From: Priestia filamentosa
GTDB lineage: Bacteria; Bacillota; Bacilli; Bacillales; Bacillaceae_H
NCBI RefSeq assembly: GCF_900177535.1
Contig: NZ_FXAJ01000002.1
Location: 434,001-498,000, forward strand
Direction of reading: 5' to 3'
DNA length: 64,000 bases
Positions within the stretch are counted from its first letter, which is position 1. Each line of letters opens with the position of its first letter. Both the position numbers and the translations under genes were made by a program. Under the pieces are notes generated by a model. The model saw only the letters and a list, made by a program, of their open reading frames with translations, was not told the origin of the DNA and made no database searches. Shown here in pieces: positions 52,577-61,400 of this stretch.

Positions 52577-52996
52577 GTGAGGTATTATGTGTTGGAAGAA
52601 GATGAATTTGATTCTCCTTCATCTGAAGAAATGATTTATGTGTTTGAGCACGAAAGAAAAAACACATGGGGAGAGATTCAATCTCTAGAAGATTTTACGG
52701 CAAAGTGCTTGTTTATTGAATTAAGAAATCATTATATATATCAAAAAGAAGCTGTAGAAGATATGAATGTATTTGAACTAGAAGGAAAGCTGAGAGAAGA
52801 ATTATCATTACAAGAAGTCACCTACAATGAGTGGTTACAATTAAAAGAGAATTTTTCAGAACGAATCAAACCGTTTGTTTTTCCAGATAATATCGTAAGA
52901 GATGCTTATGCATATGAACCAGATTGGAATGATTGTTTCTTTGTAGGGGAAACAGAGGAAAAGTACTTTGGGCTATATTGGTGTACAACGGCTTAA
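52577..52996 (+). CDS. Uncharacterised acidic protein (139 aa)
   Basis: GTG 52577 follows AGGGAGAG. It is a soluble, acidic protein rich in Glu and aromatic residues (for example EEMIYVFEHERKNTWGEIQS and YAYEPDWNDCFFVGETEEKY), without membrane helices or known motifs. It starts 11 bases after the SDR gene and shares its transcript, which ends at the hairpin at 53023. I do not recognise it. Confidence 0.65.
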   Translation: MRYYVLEEDEFDSPSSEEMIYVFEHERKNTWGEIQSLEDFTAKCLFIELRNHYIYQKEAVEDMNVFELEGKLREELSLQEVTYNEWLQLKENFSERIKPFVFPDNIVRDAYAYEPDWNDCFFVGETEEKYFGLYWCTTA

Positions 52997-53022
52997 ATCA
53001 TAAAAACAATACCCTATATTAG

Positions 53023-53067
53023 GACTGTTCGTAAAGTTTGTACGACAACTTACGAGCAGTCTTTTTT
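53023..53067 (+). terminator. Intrinsic terminator
   Basis: GACTGTTCGTAAAGTT pairs with AACTTACGAGCAGTC with minor defects, then TTTTTT (53062-53067). Confidence 0.9.
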
Positions 53068-53154
53068 GTTTTTTCAGAAAATAGTAAAAATAGATTGTTT
53101 TCTTTTTTTAGCTGTGCTAGTATTTAAATTATGAAAATCATATATAAAATTAAG

Positions 53155-53170
53155 AATCACATATGTGATT
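53155..53170. promoter_or_regulatory. Perfect 16-bp palindrome, IclR operator candidate
   Basis: AATCACATATGTGATT lies immediately before the AAAAGGGG ribosome binding site of the IclR regulator gene. A related half-site (AATCATATAT) lies about 20 bases upstream. Position and symmetry suggest autoregulation of the galactonate operon. Confidence 0.65.
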
Positions 53171-53184
53171 AAAAGGGGTATTTT

Positions 53185-53943
53185 ATGTCAGTTAAGTCAG
53201 CAGAACGTGTATTAAGGGTTTTTGAACTATTAGCTCGTCATCCAGAAGGGCTAACAGTAAAAGAAATTAGTAGCTCACTAGCTTTTCCGCAGAGTAGTAC
53301 ATTTAACCTCGTTACAACGCTGCACGAAGAAGGCTATGTAAATCAAGATCAGCTAAAAAGATATAAGCTTGGGCCAAAATTAATTCAAATTGGAACTGCG
53401 GCAATGGATTCTTTAGATATTTCCGCTGAAGGAAAACCATATTTAAAGAAGCTTATGGAAGATGTACAGGAAACGGTATTTATGGCTTTATTGTCGGATG
53501 GAGAGCTCATCTATGTCGTGAAAATCGATAACAATCGCTCTATTCGCACAACTGCTCAGCTTGGAAAGAGAAAACCACTATACTGTACAGGATTAGGAAA
53601 AGCATTTCTAGCGTTTTTACCGTTAGAACGGAGAAAAGAGCTGCTTCAAGGAATAGAGCTTGTACCGATTACGGACTCCACAATTACAAACAAAGAAATG
53701 TTAGAGCAAAATTTAGATTCTTTTGTGGAAAGTGGTTACTCCATTGATGATGAAGAAAATGAAGAAGGTCTATTTTGTCTAGCAGCACCTGTTTATGGAG
53801 CAAGCGGCATAATGGAAGCGGCTATTAGTGTCGCAGGACCAAAAGAAAGAATGTTAAAACATAAGAACATGATTGTAGAGAAGCTTCTTTCTACATCAAA
53901 GAAAATATCGGGGATTGCTGGATATACAGGAGAGAAAGAATAA
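53185..53943 (+). CDS. IclR-family regulator of the galactonate operon
   Basis: A 252-residue regulator: an N-terminal winged helix (SAERVLRVFELLARHPEGLT, ISSSLAFPQSSTFNLVTTLH) and a C-terminal effector-binding domain (RTTAQLGKRKPLYCTGLGKA, SGYSIDDEENEEGLFCLAAP). It resembles KdgR-type regulators that respond to ketodeoxy sugar acids. It is the first gene of the galactonate operon, starting with ATG behind AAAAGGGG just after a palindromic operator. Repression relieved by a pathway intermediate is the likely mode. Confidence 0.92.
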   Translation: MSVKSAERVLRVFELLARHPEGLTVKEISSSLAFPQSSTFNLVTTLHEEGYVNQDQLKRYKLGPKLIQIGTAAMDSLDISAEGKPYLKKLMEDVQETVFMALLSDGELIYVVKIDNNRSIRTTAQLGKRKPLYCTGLGKAFLAFLPLERRKELLQGIELVPITDSTITNKEMLEQNLDSFVESGYSIDDEENEEGLFCLAAPVYGASGIMEAAISVAGPKERMLKHKNMIVEKLLSTSKKISGIAGYTGEKE

Positions 53944-53954
53944 AAAGGAGGGGT

Positions 53955-54911
53955 ATGATGGATGTGATTAGTTTGGGGGAGACAATGGTATTGTTCAATC
54001 CCCATTCAACGGGAAAAATGAGATACTGTCAAGATTTCTCAACAAAAGTAGCAGGAGCAGAAAGTAACACATTAATTGGTCTTTCTAAGCTTGGTTACCA
54101 AACCGGCTGGATTAGTCGAGTTGGAAAAGATGAGCTAGGAGCTCGAATTTTATCTACTCTTAAGGGGGAGGGAGTCGACGTAAGTTTTGTCATCCGTGAT
54201 GAAGAGTCCCCAACAGGTTTGTTTCTCAAAGAAAAAACAAATGAGAGACAGACGAAAGTATTTTATTATCGAAAAGAATCTGCTGCGAGTTTTATGAGCG
54301 AAGGAGATATCAACGAGGAGTACCTCTCTAGCGCAAAATACTTATATATTACAGGTATTACACCTGCTTTAAGTTCGTCCTGTTATGATAGCGTTTTCCA
54401 TTCTATTAAAATAGCAAAAAAACATGGATTAAAAGTTGTATTTGATCCAAACTTGCGCAAAACGCTTTGGGGAGAACATGAGGCCAGAGAAACATTGATT
54501 GATGTTGCAAAAGAAGCTGATATTATCCTCCCAGGTATTAGTGAAGGAGAATTTTTATTTGGAGAACAGACTCCAGAAGAAATTTGTTCTCAATTTCATC
54601 AACTTGGAGTTGAAACAGTAGTTGTAAAACTAGGAGAAAAAGGAGCTTATTATTCTAGTGAAGGAGAGGCTTCTTACATAGAAGGTTATCCTGTTCATAA
54701 AGTAGTAGATCCAATTGGAGCTGGTGATGGATTTGCGGCAGGTTTTCTATCAGGACTCCTTGATCATGTTCCTCTACAAGAAGCTGTTAAAAGAGGATGT
54801 GCCATAGGGGCTATTGTGGTAACTGTTGAAGGAGACATTGAAGGATTACCAGATAAAGAGGAACTATACCATTTTATGAATACGATTACAAGTGAAGATG
54901 TTACAAGATAA
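53955..54911 (+). CDS. 2-keto-3-deoxygluconate/galactonate kinase (PfkB family)
   Basis: A 318-residue PfkB-type sugar kinase. The motif VDPIGAGDGFAAGFLSG contains the catalytic Asp and anion hole. N-terminal AGAESNTLIGLSKLGYQTGW and the FDPNLRKTLW stretch are typical of ketodeoxygluconate kinases. In this operon it would phosphorylate 2-keto-3-deoxygalactonate made by the downstream dehydratase, giving the aldolase substrate. It starts 11 bases after the regulator gene; a second ATG follows directly and could be the start. Confidence 0.92.
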   Translation: MMDVISLGETMVLFNPHSTGKMRYCQDFSTKVAGAESNTLIGLSKLGYQTGWISRVGKDELGARILSTLKGEGVDVSFVIRDEESPTGLFLKEKTNERQTKVFYYRKESAASFMSEGDINEEYLSSAKYLYITGITPALSSSCYDSVFHSIKIAKKHGLKVVFDPNLRKTLWGEHEARETLIDVAKEADIILPGISEGEFLFGEQTPEEICSQFHQLGVETVVVKLGEKGAYYSSEGEASYIEGYPVHKVVDPIGAGDGFAAGFLSGLLDHVPLQEAVKRGCAIGAIVVTVEGDIEGLPDKEELYHFMNTITSEDVTR

Positions 54912-54926
54912 AAAGGAGTGTAGAGG

Positions 54927-55571
54927 ATGAATTTACTTTCCCATCTTTTAGAACATAAAATTGTAGCAATTGTCCGGGGAGCCGAATCAAAAGATGTTGT
55001 CCAAATTGCTTCAGCTTTACATGAAGGCGGAATAAAAAATATTGAAATTACGCTTAACAGCCCAAACGCACTGGAAGCCATTGAAAAAGTAGCGAAAGAG
55101 TTTAAAGGAGAAATGCTTGTTGGAGCAGGAACTGTACTAGATTCAGAAACAGCTAGAGGGGCTATCTTAGCTGGAGCTCAATTCATATTGGCACCTACTG
55201 TAAATATTGAAACGATTAAAATGACGAAGAGATATGGAGCAATAAGTATTCCAGGAGCATTTTCACCGACGGAAATCTTAACAGCTTACGAAAATGGAGC
55301 CGATATTGTAAAGGTATTCCCAGCAAGTATTGGAGCTCAATATATTAAAGATATCCGAGGGCCGCTACCGCATATTCCACTGCTTCCTACCGGAGGTGTT
55401 AATTTAGATAACATTGGGGAATTTCAAGCGGCAGGTGCAGTAGGGTTTGGAATTGGCAGTTCCCTTGTCAATACAAAAAGAGAAATAAACGCTAGTTATT
55501 TAAAAGAGCTAACAATAAAAGCTCGTCAATATGTAGAAGCTATACACTCAAACCAAAAGGAGAATGTTTAA
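54927..55571 (+). CDS. 2-dehydro-3-deoxy-6-phosphogalactonate/gluconate aldolase
   Basis: A 214-residue KDPG/KDPGal-type class I aldolase (Eda/KdgA/DgoA). The Glu in [14 protein letters not shown] and the Schiff-base Lys in [20 protein letters not shown] are visible; [20 protein letters not shown] is the phosphate-binding loop. It cleaves the phosphorylated keto-deoxy sugar acid to pyruvate and glyceraldehyde 3-phosphate. ATG 54927 follows AAAAGGAG, 15 bases after the kinase gene. Confidence 0.93.
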   Translation: MNLLSHLLEHKIVAIVRGAESKDVVQIASALHEGGIKNIEITLNSPNALEAIEKVAKEFKGEMLVGAGTVLDSETARGAILAGAQFILAPTVNIETIKMTKRYGAISIPGAFSPTEILTAYENGADIVKVFPASIGAQYIKDIRGPLPHIPLLPTGGVNLDNIGEFQAAGAVGFGIGSSLVNTKREINASYLKELTIKARQYVEAIHSNQKENV

Positions 55572-55572
55572 T

Positions 55573-56721
55573 ATGAAAATTACAAGTTATGAACTCTTTC
55601 AAGTACCGCCACGCTGGTTATTTTTAAAAATTGAAACAGACGAAGGAATTGTTGGTTGGGGAGAACCGGTTATTGAAGGGAAGGCAGCGACAGTTGGAGC
55701 AGCTGTACATGAATTAATGGAATATCTTATTGGCAAAGATCCATTGAATATTGAAGATCATTGGAATGTTATGTATCGAGGTGGGTTTTACAGAGGTGGT
55801 CCTATTTTAATGAGCGCCATTGCAGGAATTGATCAAGCGTTATGGGATATTAAAGGGAAATATTATAATGCCCCTGTTTATGAGTTACTAGGTGGTAAGG
55901 CGAGAGAATCCATTAAAGTATATTCATGGATTGGGGGAGATCGTCCATCAGATGTTGGAGCAGCTGCTAAACATGTCGTCGAAAAAGGATTTACAGCCGT
56001 GAAGATGAATGGGACAGAAGAACTTCAATATGTTGATTCATATGAAAAAATTGATGCTGTAGTAGAAAGAATTGCAGCTGTAAGAGAAGCTGTAGGACCT
56101 TATGTTGGCATCGGTATTGATTTCCATGGACGTGTCCACAAACCAATGGCAAAAATTTTAGCAAAAGAGCTTGAAGTTTATCGCCCTATGTTCATTGAGG
56201 AACCTGTTTTACCTGAAAATAACGAAGCATTGCGGGAAATTGCCCATACTACAGCGATTCCAATTGCCACAGGTGAAAGGATGTTTTCAAAATGGGATTT
56301 TAAAAAGCTTCTTACAGACGGATATGTTGATATTATTCAACCTGATCTTTCTCATGCAGGAGGAATTACGGAAGGTAAAAAGATTTTATCAATGGCAGAA
56401 GCATTCGATGTTGCGGCCGCTCCTCATTGTCCATTAGGACCTATTGCATTAGCCTCTTGTCTCCAAGTAGATGCAACATGTCATAACGCATTTATTCAAG
56501 AACAAAGTTTAGGTATTCACTATAACCAAGGAAGTGACTTGTTAGACTACATCGTTGATAACAAAGTATTCAAATATGAAGAAGGCTATGTGAAAATTCC
56601 AGATGGTCCTGGTTTAGGAATTGAAATTAATGAAGAACATGTACGAAAGATGGCGAGTATTGGGCACAATTGGAGAAATCCAGTATGGAGACATAGGGAT
56701 GGTTCTGTTGCAGAGTGGTAG
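55573..56721 (+). CDS. dgoD: D-galactonate dehydratase
   Basis: A 382-residue enolase-superfamily enzyme, the same length as E. coli DgoD. Metal ligands are seen in [16 protein letters not shown] (Asp and the following His), [13 protein letters not shown] and [12 protein letters not shown], and the second catalytic His in [14 protein letters not shown]. The N-terminal [20 protein letters not shown] matches DgoD. It dehydrates D-galactonate to 2-keto-3-deoxygalactonate. ATG 55573 is chosen over ATG 55564 because AAAGGAG lies nine bases upstream. Confidence 0.93.
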   Translation: MKITSYELFQVPPRWLFLKIETDEGIVGWGEPVIEGKAATVGAAVHELMEYLIGKDPLNIEDHWNVMYRGGFYRGGPILMSAIAGIDQALWDIKGKYYNAPVYELLGGKARESIKVYSWIGGDRPSDVGAAAKHVVEKGFTAVKMNGTEELQYVDSYEKIDAVVERIAAVREAVGPYVGIGIDFHGRVHKPMAKILAKELEVYRPMFIEEPVLPENNEALREIAHTTAIPIATGERMFSKWDFKKLLTDGYVDIIQPDLSHAGGITEGKKILSMAEAFDVAAAPHCPLGPIALASCLQVDATCHNAFIQEQSLGIHYNQGSDLLDYIVDNKVFKYEEGYVKIPDGPGLGIEINEEHVRKMASIGHNWRNPVWRHRDGSVAEW

Positions 56722-56774
56722 AAATTGGCGGATAGCTAGTTCCGTAACGAAATTTGCAATAAGGAGATGACGGT

Positions 56775-58091
56775 GTGAAGGGGTACAGTGAGAAACCAAC
56801 TCGGGTAAGATTTAAAGTTTTAGCCTTTATTTTCGTAAGCGTTGTCATAAATTATATGGATCGAAGCAATATCTCTGTAGCTGCAACGGCCATCGGAAAA
56901 GATTTGGAATTAACATCTGTTCAGCTTGGTCTTATCTTTTCTGCTTTTGGATGGGCATATGCCGCTCTTCAAATTCCAGGAGGTGTAATGGTTGACCGAT
57001 TTGGTGCTCGGCTTACATATGCATTCAGTCTTATTACATGGTCACTTGTTACATTACTCCAAGGGTTTACAAAAGGGTTTGTTGGACTCTTTGGTTTGCG
57101 GCTTGCAACAGGGGCATTTGAAGCCCCTGCTTTTCCGACAAATAATAAAGTTGTGACAAGCTGGTTTCCAAATCAGGAAAGAGCATCTGCCATTGCGTTT
57201 TATACATCTGGTCAGTTTGCAGGGCTCGCCTTTTTAACTCCTGCTCTTGTTACAATTCAGCACTTTTTAGGATGGAGAGGGCTGTTTATTACAACAGGAG
57301 CTATTGGTATCTTATGGGGGATTATTTGGTATATTTTCTACCGGGATCCTGCGCAGCATAAAAAAGCAAATAGAGCAGAGCTAGATTATATTAAAGAAGG
57401 CGGAGGGCTTGTTACACAGGTTCATGAACAAGAAGAAAAAGCAAAGTTTGAATGGGGAAATTTAAGAGAAGTCTTTATTCATCGTAAACTGTGGGGAATT
57501 TATTTAGGTCAGTTTGCCGTAAACTCTACGTTGTGGTTTTTCTTGACATGGTTTCTAACATACCTTGTTGAATACCGAGGATTAGACTTCTTAAAATCAG
57601 GGTTCTTAGCTTCTGCTCCGTTCTTAGCGGCTTTTGTCGGGGTTTTATTATCTGGTTTCCTTTCTGACTTTTTAGTAAAAAAAGGAGTTTCCCTAGGCAT
57701 TGCTCGAAAAACGCCCATTATTGTTGGGTTGCTTTTATCAACTTCCATTGTAGGCGCCAATTATGTAAGTAATACTTCTCTTATTATCATGTTTATGGCC
57801 ATTGCCTTTTTTGGAAATGGATTAGCATCTATTACGTGGGTATTTGTTTCAACACTTGCTCCTAAACATCTTGTTGGCTTAACAGGAAGCGTGTTTAACT
57901 TTATTGGCGGATTAGCCTCTATTGTTGTTCCAAGTGTAATTGGATTTCTAGCTCAAGGAGGCAGCTTTGCTCCTGCGCTCGTCTTTATAGCTATTGTTAC
58001 TTTACTTGGTGCTTTATCGTATATCTTCCTCGTTGGAAAAGTAGAAAGAATTAAAGTAACTCAAAAACCCGATTCAAATCTTCCAATGTAG
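56775..58091 (+). CDS. dgoT: Galactonate/hexuronate-type MFS transporter (DgoT-like)
   Basis: A 438-residue major facilitator of the anion:cation symporter family with 12 helices. VINYMDRSNISVAATAIGKD, FGWAYAALQIPGGVMVDRFG, RLATGAFEAPAFPTNNKVVT and WFPNQERASAIAFYTSGQFA match DgoT and ExuT-type porters. It would import D-galactonate with protons. GTG 56775 follows AAGGAG. It is the last gene of the operon, which ends at the terminator at 58123. Confidence 0.9.
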   Translation: MKGYSEKPTRVRFKVLAFIFVSVVINYMDRSNISVAATAIGKDLELTSVQLGLIFSAFGWAYAALQIPGGVMVDRFGARLTYAFSLITWSLVTLLQGFTKGFVGLFGLRLATGAFEAPAFPTNNKVVTSWFPNQERASAIAFYTSGQFAGLAFLTPALVTIQHFLGWRGLFITTGAIGILWGIIWYIFYRDPAQHKKANRAELDYIKEGGGLVTQVHEQEEKAKFEWGNLREVFIHRKLWGIYLGQFAVNSTLWFFLTWFLTYLVEYRGLDFLKSGFLASAPFLAAFVGVLLSGFLSDFLVKKGVSLGIARKTPIIVGLLLSTSIVGANYVSNTSLIIMFMAIAFFGNGLASITWVFVSTLAPKHLVGLTGSVFNFIGGLASIVVPSVIGFLAQGGSFAPALVFIAIVTLLGALSYIFLVGKVERIKVTQKPDSNLPM

Positions 58092-58122
58092 AAAACAAGC
58101 AGTAATAGCAGTAATAAGGGAT

Positions 58123-58166
58123 AAACCCTATATATTTCAAGTTAAAGAAAGATATAGGGTTTTATC
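58123..58166 (+). terminator. Terminator of the galactonate operon
   Basis: AAACCCTATAT (58123-58133) pairs with ATATAGGGTTT (58152-58162), followed by TTTA. Confidence 0.85.
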
Positions 58167-58229
58167 GTATAATAAGGGTAAAATAACAGTCTTCGCCTTG
58201 TGAACAAGAATGAAAGGAAGTGATTTCAC

Positions 58230-58433
58230 ATGTGCGACTTCATTACTTCTAAAAAGTTTTTACCCGTCTATTTTATTGTTAGTTTTTTATCCGCTCTGTT
58301 GTTTAAAAGTCTAGGATGCTCATCCCTACAAATTGCACTTCAAAGCTTTCCTTGTTTTTTCATCGGAGTTTTATTTTCTCTTCAGCATTTTGTTTGGAAA
58401 GATCCTAACTTTTTTGATAAAGGATCCAAGTGA
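58230..58433 (+). CDS. Small membrane protein (67 aa)
   Basis: ATG 58230 follows GAAAGGAAG. The protein has two hydrophobic segments (YFIVSFLSALLFKSLG and FPCFFIGVLFSLQHF) and four Cys. A hairpin past its end (AAAAAACCTCTA with TAGAGGTTTTTT, 58518-58548) terminates it. I do not recognise it. Confidence 0.65.
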   Translation: MCDFITSKKFLPVYFIVSFLSALLFKSLGCSSLQIALQSFPCFFIGVLFSLQHFVWKDPNFFDKGSK

Positions 58434-58514
58434 TGAAGACCAAACGGTTCTATCGTATCTTGCTTTCGCATAGCAACAAGGAAGCGCACCTGCCTATCAA
58501 GCTAAATCTTACAA

Positions 58515-58549
58515 TAGAAAAAACCTCTATCATCTAGAGGTTTTTTCTA
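58515..58549 (+). terminator. Intrinsic terminator
   Basis: AAAAAACCTCTA pairs with TAGAGGTTTTTT around TCATC; a T run follows. Confidence 0.88.
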
Positions 58550-58590
58550 TTATATAAGGTTAGCGTTCTTATAAAAAAGGAGGGGGACAA

Positions 58591-58866
58591 GTGAAGAAAC
58601 CTTGGTACTTAAAAACGGGATGGGTTTTTGTCTTTTGTACATTAATACCACCAATTGGCTATCTCATCATTCTCACAAATCTTAAGAAATTTGACAACAA
58701 AGATAAAAAACAGTTTGAGCAGAAAATTTTTTATTTAGCGATTGCAACGATAGCGATGGCTTTTTGGGTACTTAAATTTACACCTCTTATTGTTCAAAAG
58801 GTCGTAATATGCGGATTGCTTGCTATTTTTGTTGGACGAAAATTAAAAAGAATGTTTAAAAAATAA
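58591..58866 (+). CDS. Small membrane protein (91 aa)
   Basis: GTG 58591 follows AAAGGAGG. Three hydrophobic segments are seen (WVFVFCTLIPPIGYLIIL, FYLAIATIAMAFWVL, KVVICGLLAIFVG), with a basic C-terminus (RKLKRMFKK). A weak A/T hairpin follows the stop at about 58868-58904. The family is not known to me; a pattern like PWYLKTGW...P.IGY recalls small hypothetical membrane proteins of Firmicutes. Confidence 0.65.
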   Translation: MKKPWYLKTGWVFVFCTLIPPIGYLIILTNLKKFDNKDKKQFEQKIFYLAIATIAMAFWVLKFTPLIVQKVVICGLLAIFVGRKLKRMFKK

Positions 58867-59042
58867 GAAAACCCTATATTCATTTTTAGAATGTAGGTTT
58901 TTTTGACAGAGGCATGAAATTTAGTTACCTATCTTTCTCTTTTTTCTATATACAACAGGGGTACCTTTATGTAAAATAAAAACAGGTCTATTATAATGTT
59001 GTTTTTGTTTGTTATAACAGACAAAAGAAAAGGGGAATGATT

Positions 59043-59627
59043 ATGCCATTAGTATCTTTTTTGCTGTATATTTTTGTGACGAGTTTTACCCCAGGACCGA
59101 ACAATATTATGGCAATGGCTTTTGCAAACAAATACGGACTGAAGAGAACGCTCAAATTCTGTTTTGGAGTGAGTGCGGGTTTCCTCATTATTATGCTTTT
59201 ATCAAGTTACTTCAATCTAATGCTCAAAAGCATTGTGCCAAAAATTGAATTGATTATGACAATTGTAGGCGCTTTGTACATGATCTATCTTGCAATTAAG
59301 ATTATGAAAAGCAAAGATAGTGATAATAATGAGGGAAACGAGAAAGAAAATAGCTTTTTTATGGGAATGATTTTGCAATTTATTAATCCAAAAGGAATTC
59401 TTTATGGAATTACGGCTATTGCCACCTTTATTCTTCCGTATCATTCCTCACATGGAAGTTTAATTTTTTACTCCATTGCTTTAGCATTTGTTGGTTTTTT
59501 AAGTACGTTTTGCTGGAGTTTATGCGGAAGTATTTTTCAGAAATTTCTATCAAAACATCACCGTCAGTTTAATATTGTAATGGGATTATTATTGATTTAT
59601 AGTGCGGTATCTATTGTAGTACACTAG
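59043..59627 (+). CDS. LysE family exporter
   Basis: A 194-residue membrane protein of the LysE/RhtB family, which exports amino acids or small polar compounds. The N-terminal FVTSFTPGPNNIMAMAFANK is the family signature, and FINPKGILYGITAIATF follows in the fourth helix. About six helices. I chose ATG 59043 because AAAGGGG lies seven bases upstream; ATG 59037 is too close. The exported compound is unknown. Confidence 0.9.
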   Translation: MPLVSFLLYIFVTSFTPGPNNIMAMAFANKYGLKRTLKFCFGVSAGFLIIMLLSSYFNLMLKSIVPKIELIMTIVGALYMIYLAIKIMKSKDSDNNEGNEKENSFFMGMILQFINPKGILYGITAIATFILPYHSSHGSLIFYSIALAFVGFLSTFCWSLCGSIFQKFLSKHHRQFNIVMGLLLIYSAVSIVVH

Positions 59628-59733
59628 GTGTTATACATATTTTAAATAAGCTCTTAACAATTGTTGAACCTTATCTACTGTAAAAATATTATGTTAACTA
59701 AAAGAGATATAAAAACAAGAAAGGAGCGTTACA

Positions 59734-60279
59734 ATGAAAAAAGAAAAACTATTTTATGAACGAGGAACAGAGGAGTTACAAAAGAAAAATATGAGGGCAC
59801 ATAAGCTTGTTCAGCAGTTTAATTGTGCTGATGTTGAAGATGAGAAACAAAGAGAAAAAGTGATCCGTGAGCTATTTGGAAGTACAGGGGAAAATGTGAG
59901 TATAGAGCATAATTTTCATTGTGATTTAGGGGACAATATCCATGTTGGAGATCATTTTTATGCAGGATACAACTGTACCATTTTAGATATAGCCGAAGTC
60001 ATCATTGGTGACAACTGTATGATTGGACCTGATGTTGGAATTTACACCGCTGGACACAACATTGCACCAAAAGGCCGTAATAAAACAGGATATGCAATGC
60101 CAATTAGGATTGGAAATGACGTATGGATTGGGGGAAGCTGCGTTATTTTAGGAGGAGTAACGATTGGGGATCACTCTATTGTTGCTGCTGGTTCTGTTGT
60201 AACAAAAGATGTTCCTCCTAATGTAATTGTAGCTGGCAACCCTGCAAAAGTTATAAAAACAATTGAAGAGGAAGAGTAA
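59734..60279 (+). CDS. Maltose O-acetyltransferase-like hexapeptide acetyltransferase
   Basis: A 181-residue left-handed beta-helix acetyltransferase of the Maa/NodL/LacA group. The N-terminal cap is followed by hexapeptide repeats (GDNIHVGDHFYAGYNCTILD, VWIGGSCVILGGVTIGDHSI, VVTKDVPPNVIVAGNPAKVI). The catalytic His is in YTAGHNIAPKGRN. It acetylates sugars using acetyl-CoA. ATG 59734 follows AAAGGAG. It is monocistronic. Confidence 0.9.
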   Translation: MKKEKLFYERGTEELQKKNMRAHKLVQQFNCADVEDEKQREKVIRELFGSTGENVSIEHNFHCDLGDNIHVGDHFYAGYNCTILDIAEVIIGDNCMIGPDVGIYTAGHNIAPKGRNKTGYAMPIRIGNDVWIGGSCVILGGVTIGDHSIVAAGSVVTKDVPPNVIVAGNPAKVIKTIEEEE

Positions 60280-60318
60280 AGGCTGTTAGAGGCCGCTATT
60301 CCGTATTGCTCATTAAAA

Positions 60319-60352
60319 AGTAGGCTGACCTTTATTCAGCCTGCTTTTTTTG
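60319..60352 (+). terminator. Intrinsic terminator
   Basis: AGTAGGCTGA pairs with TCAGCCTGCT with one G-U pair, then TTTTTT. Confidence 0.88.
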
Positions 60353-60390
60353 TAGAACAGGTCATATTGGACAACGTACTTTGTTACCCG

Positions 60391-60504
60391 TTATTTCTCA
60401 ATTTTAACCGAATCTAATTGAAATAATTTCCTCGCATTTTCACTTCCAATTTTAAGACGGTTATTCTCACTGATAGGGCAAGAATCAAACCATGAGAAGT
60501 ATAC
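60391..60504 (-). pseudogene. C-terminal remnant of an amidohydrolase
   Basis: The minus strand reads VYFSWFDSCPISENNRLKIG then SENARKLFQLDSVKIEK and stop (60391-60393), preceded by stops. The ending 'NRLKIGSENARKLFQL' is typical of amidohydrolase_2 (PF04909) enzymes, whose last helix carries the x-x-NA-x-LF motif. Only about 37 residues remain, so the gene was lost by deletion. Confidence 0.65.
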
Positions 60505-60535
60505 CTACTTACCGTTGGTTTAGTCCAGCTTCTTA

Positions 60536-60592
60536 TTGACAAAAGTATTTTTCATCCTGTACATTAATAGACATGGTGTTTAATAATGTACA
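60536..60592 (+). promoter_or_regulatory. Promoter and inverted-repeat operator for the TetR-MFS unit
   Basis: TTGACA (60536-60541) is followed by TACATT (60560-60565) after 18 bases. The latter lies in TGTACATTA (60558-60566), which is repeated inverted as TAATGTACA (60584-60592). Such an arrangement fits repression by the TetR protein encoded downstream. Confidence 0.6.
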
Positions 60593-60726
60593 TCGTGTAT
60601 AAATCACATTTTAATGGTACAGCACAATTTGATATAGAGGTCAATAAACAGAAAAAGCGGTTCATAACAATACATAGAAAAACATTTTGTCTACAAAGTG
60701 CTGGAAGTTATATAAGGAGGTAGAAA

Positions 60727-61332
60727 ATGACTAAAAAGTCAAAAGTAGATCCGCGCATAAGACGCACAAGTAAATATTTGCGAAAAGCGCTTGTCGAGCT
60801 TTTAAAGGAGAAAGATGTAGGAGCTATTACGATTCAAGAAATTACAGAAAGAGCAGATTTGACCCGGGGAACCTTTTATCTTCATTATCAAGATAAACAG
60901 GATTTTTTGTTTCAAAGCATGCATGAAATGTTGGAAAATCTTATAGAAGAAGTAAAGGCTCCAAAAGAAGAGAACCAGCAAATCTCTTTCGTTCGGCTTT
61001 TTGAATTTATTCACGATCATGCGGACTATTTTAAAGTGATGCTGAGTGACCGGGGGATTCCACAGTTTCGAAGCTATATGACGAAGATTGTTCAAAATAA
61101 AGTGTATGGAGAATTAATTTCTTCTATTGGCGAAGCAGAAGAAGAGCTTGAAATTCCAAAAGATATTTTAATTAGCTATATTGCTTCTGCTCATATTGGC
61201 GTTATTAGTTCTTGGTTAGAAAACGATATGAAATTCAGCCCGCTATATATGGCAAATCAATTAACTCGTTTAACGCTTCTTGGACCAATTAGAGTTGCTG
61301 GATTAGAGGATAAAATAAAGCTTCCACACTGA
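60727..61332 (+). CDS. TetR-family transcriptional regulator
   Basis: A 201-residue regulator. The helix-turn-helix is in ITIQEITERADLTRGTFYLH then YQDKQDFLFQSM, the classical TetR_N pattern; the C-terminal part fits the TetR_C group with conserved GVISSWLENDMKFSP. It precedes an MFS efflux pump gene by 68 bases and likely represses both. ATG 60727 follows AAGGAGG. A hairpin overlapping its end (AATAAAGCTT with AAGCTTTATT) may be a partial terminator. Confidence 0.92.
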   Translation: MTKKSKVDPRIRRTSKYLRKALVELLKEKDVGAITIQEITERADLTRGTFYLHYQDKQDFLFQSMHEMLENLIEEVKAPKEENQQISFVRLFEFIHDHADYFKVMLSDRGIPQFRSYMTKIVQNKVYGELISSIGEAEEELEIPKDILISYIASAHIGVISSWLENDMKFSPLYMANQLTRLTLLGPIRVAGLEDKIKLPH

Positions 61333-61400
61333 AGCTTTATTTTCATTTCCTACATTTGTGAACAAATGAACAAATATTAACCATAGAAAGGAAATGTGTA

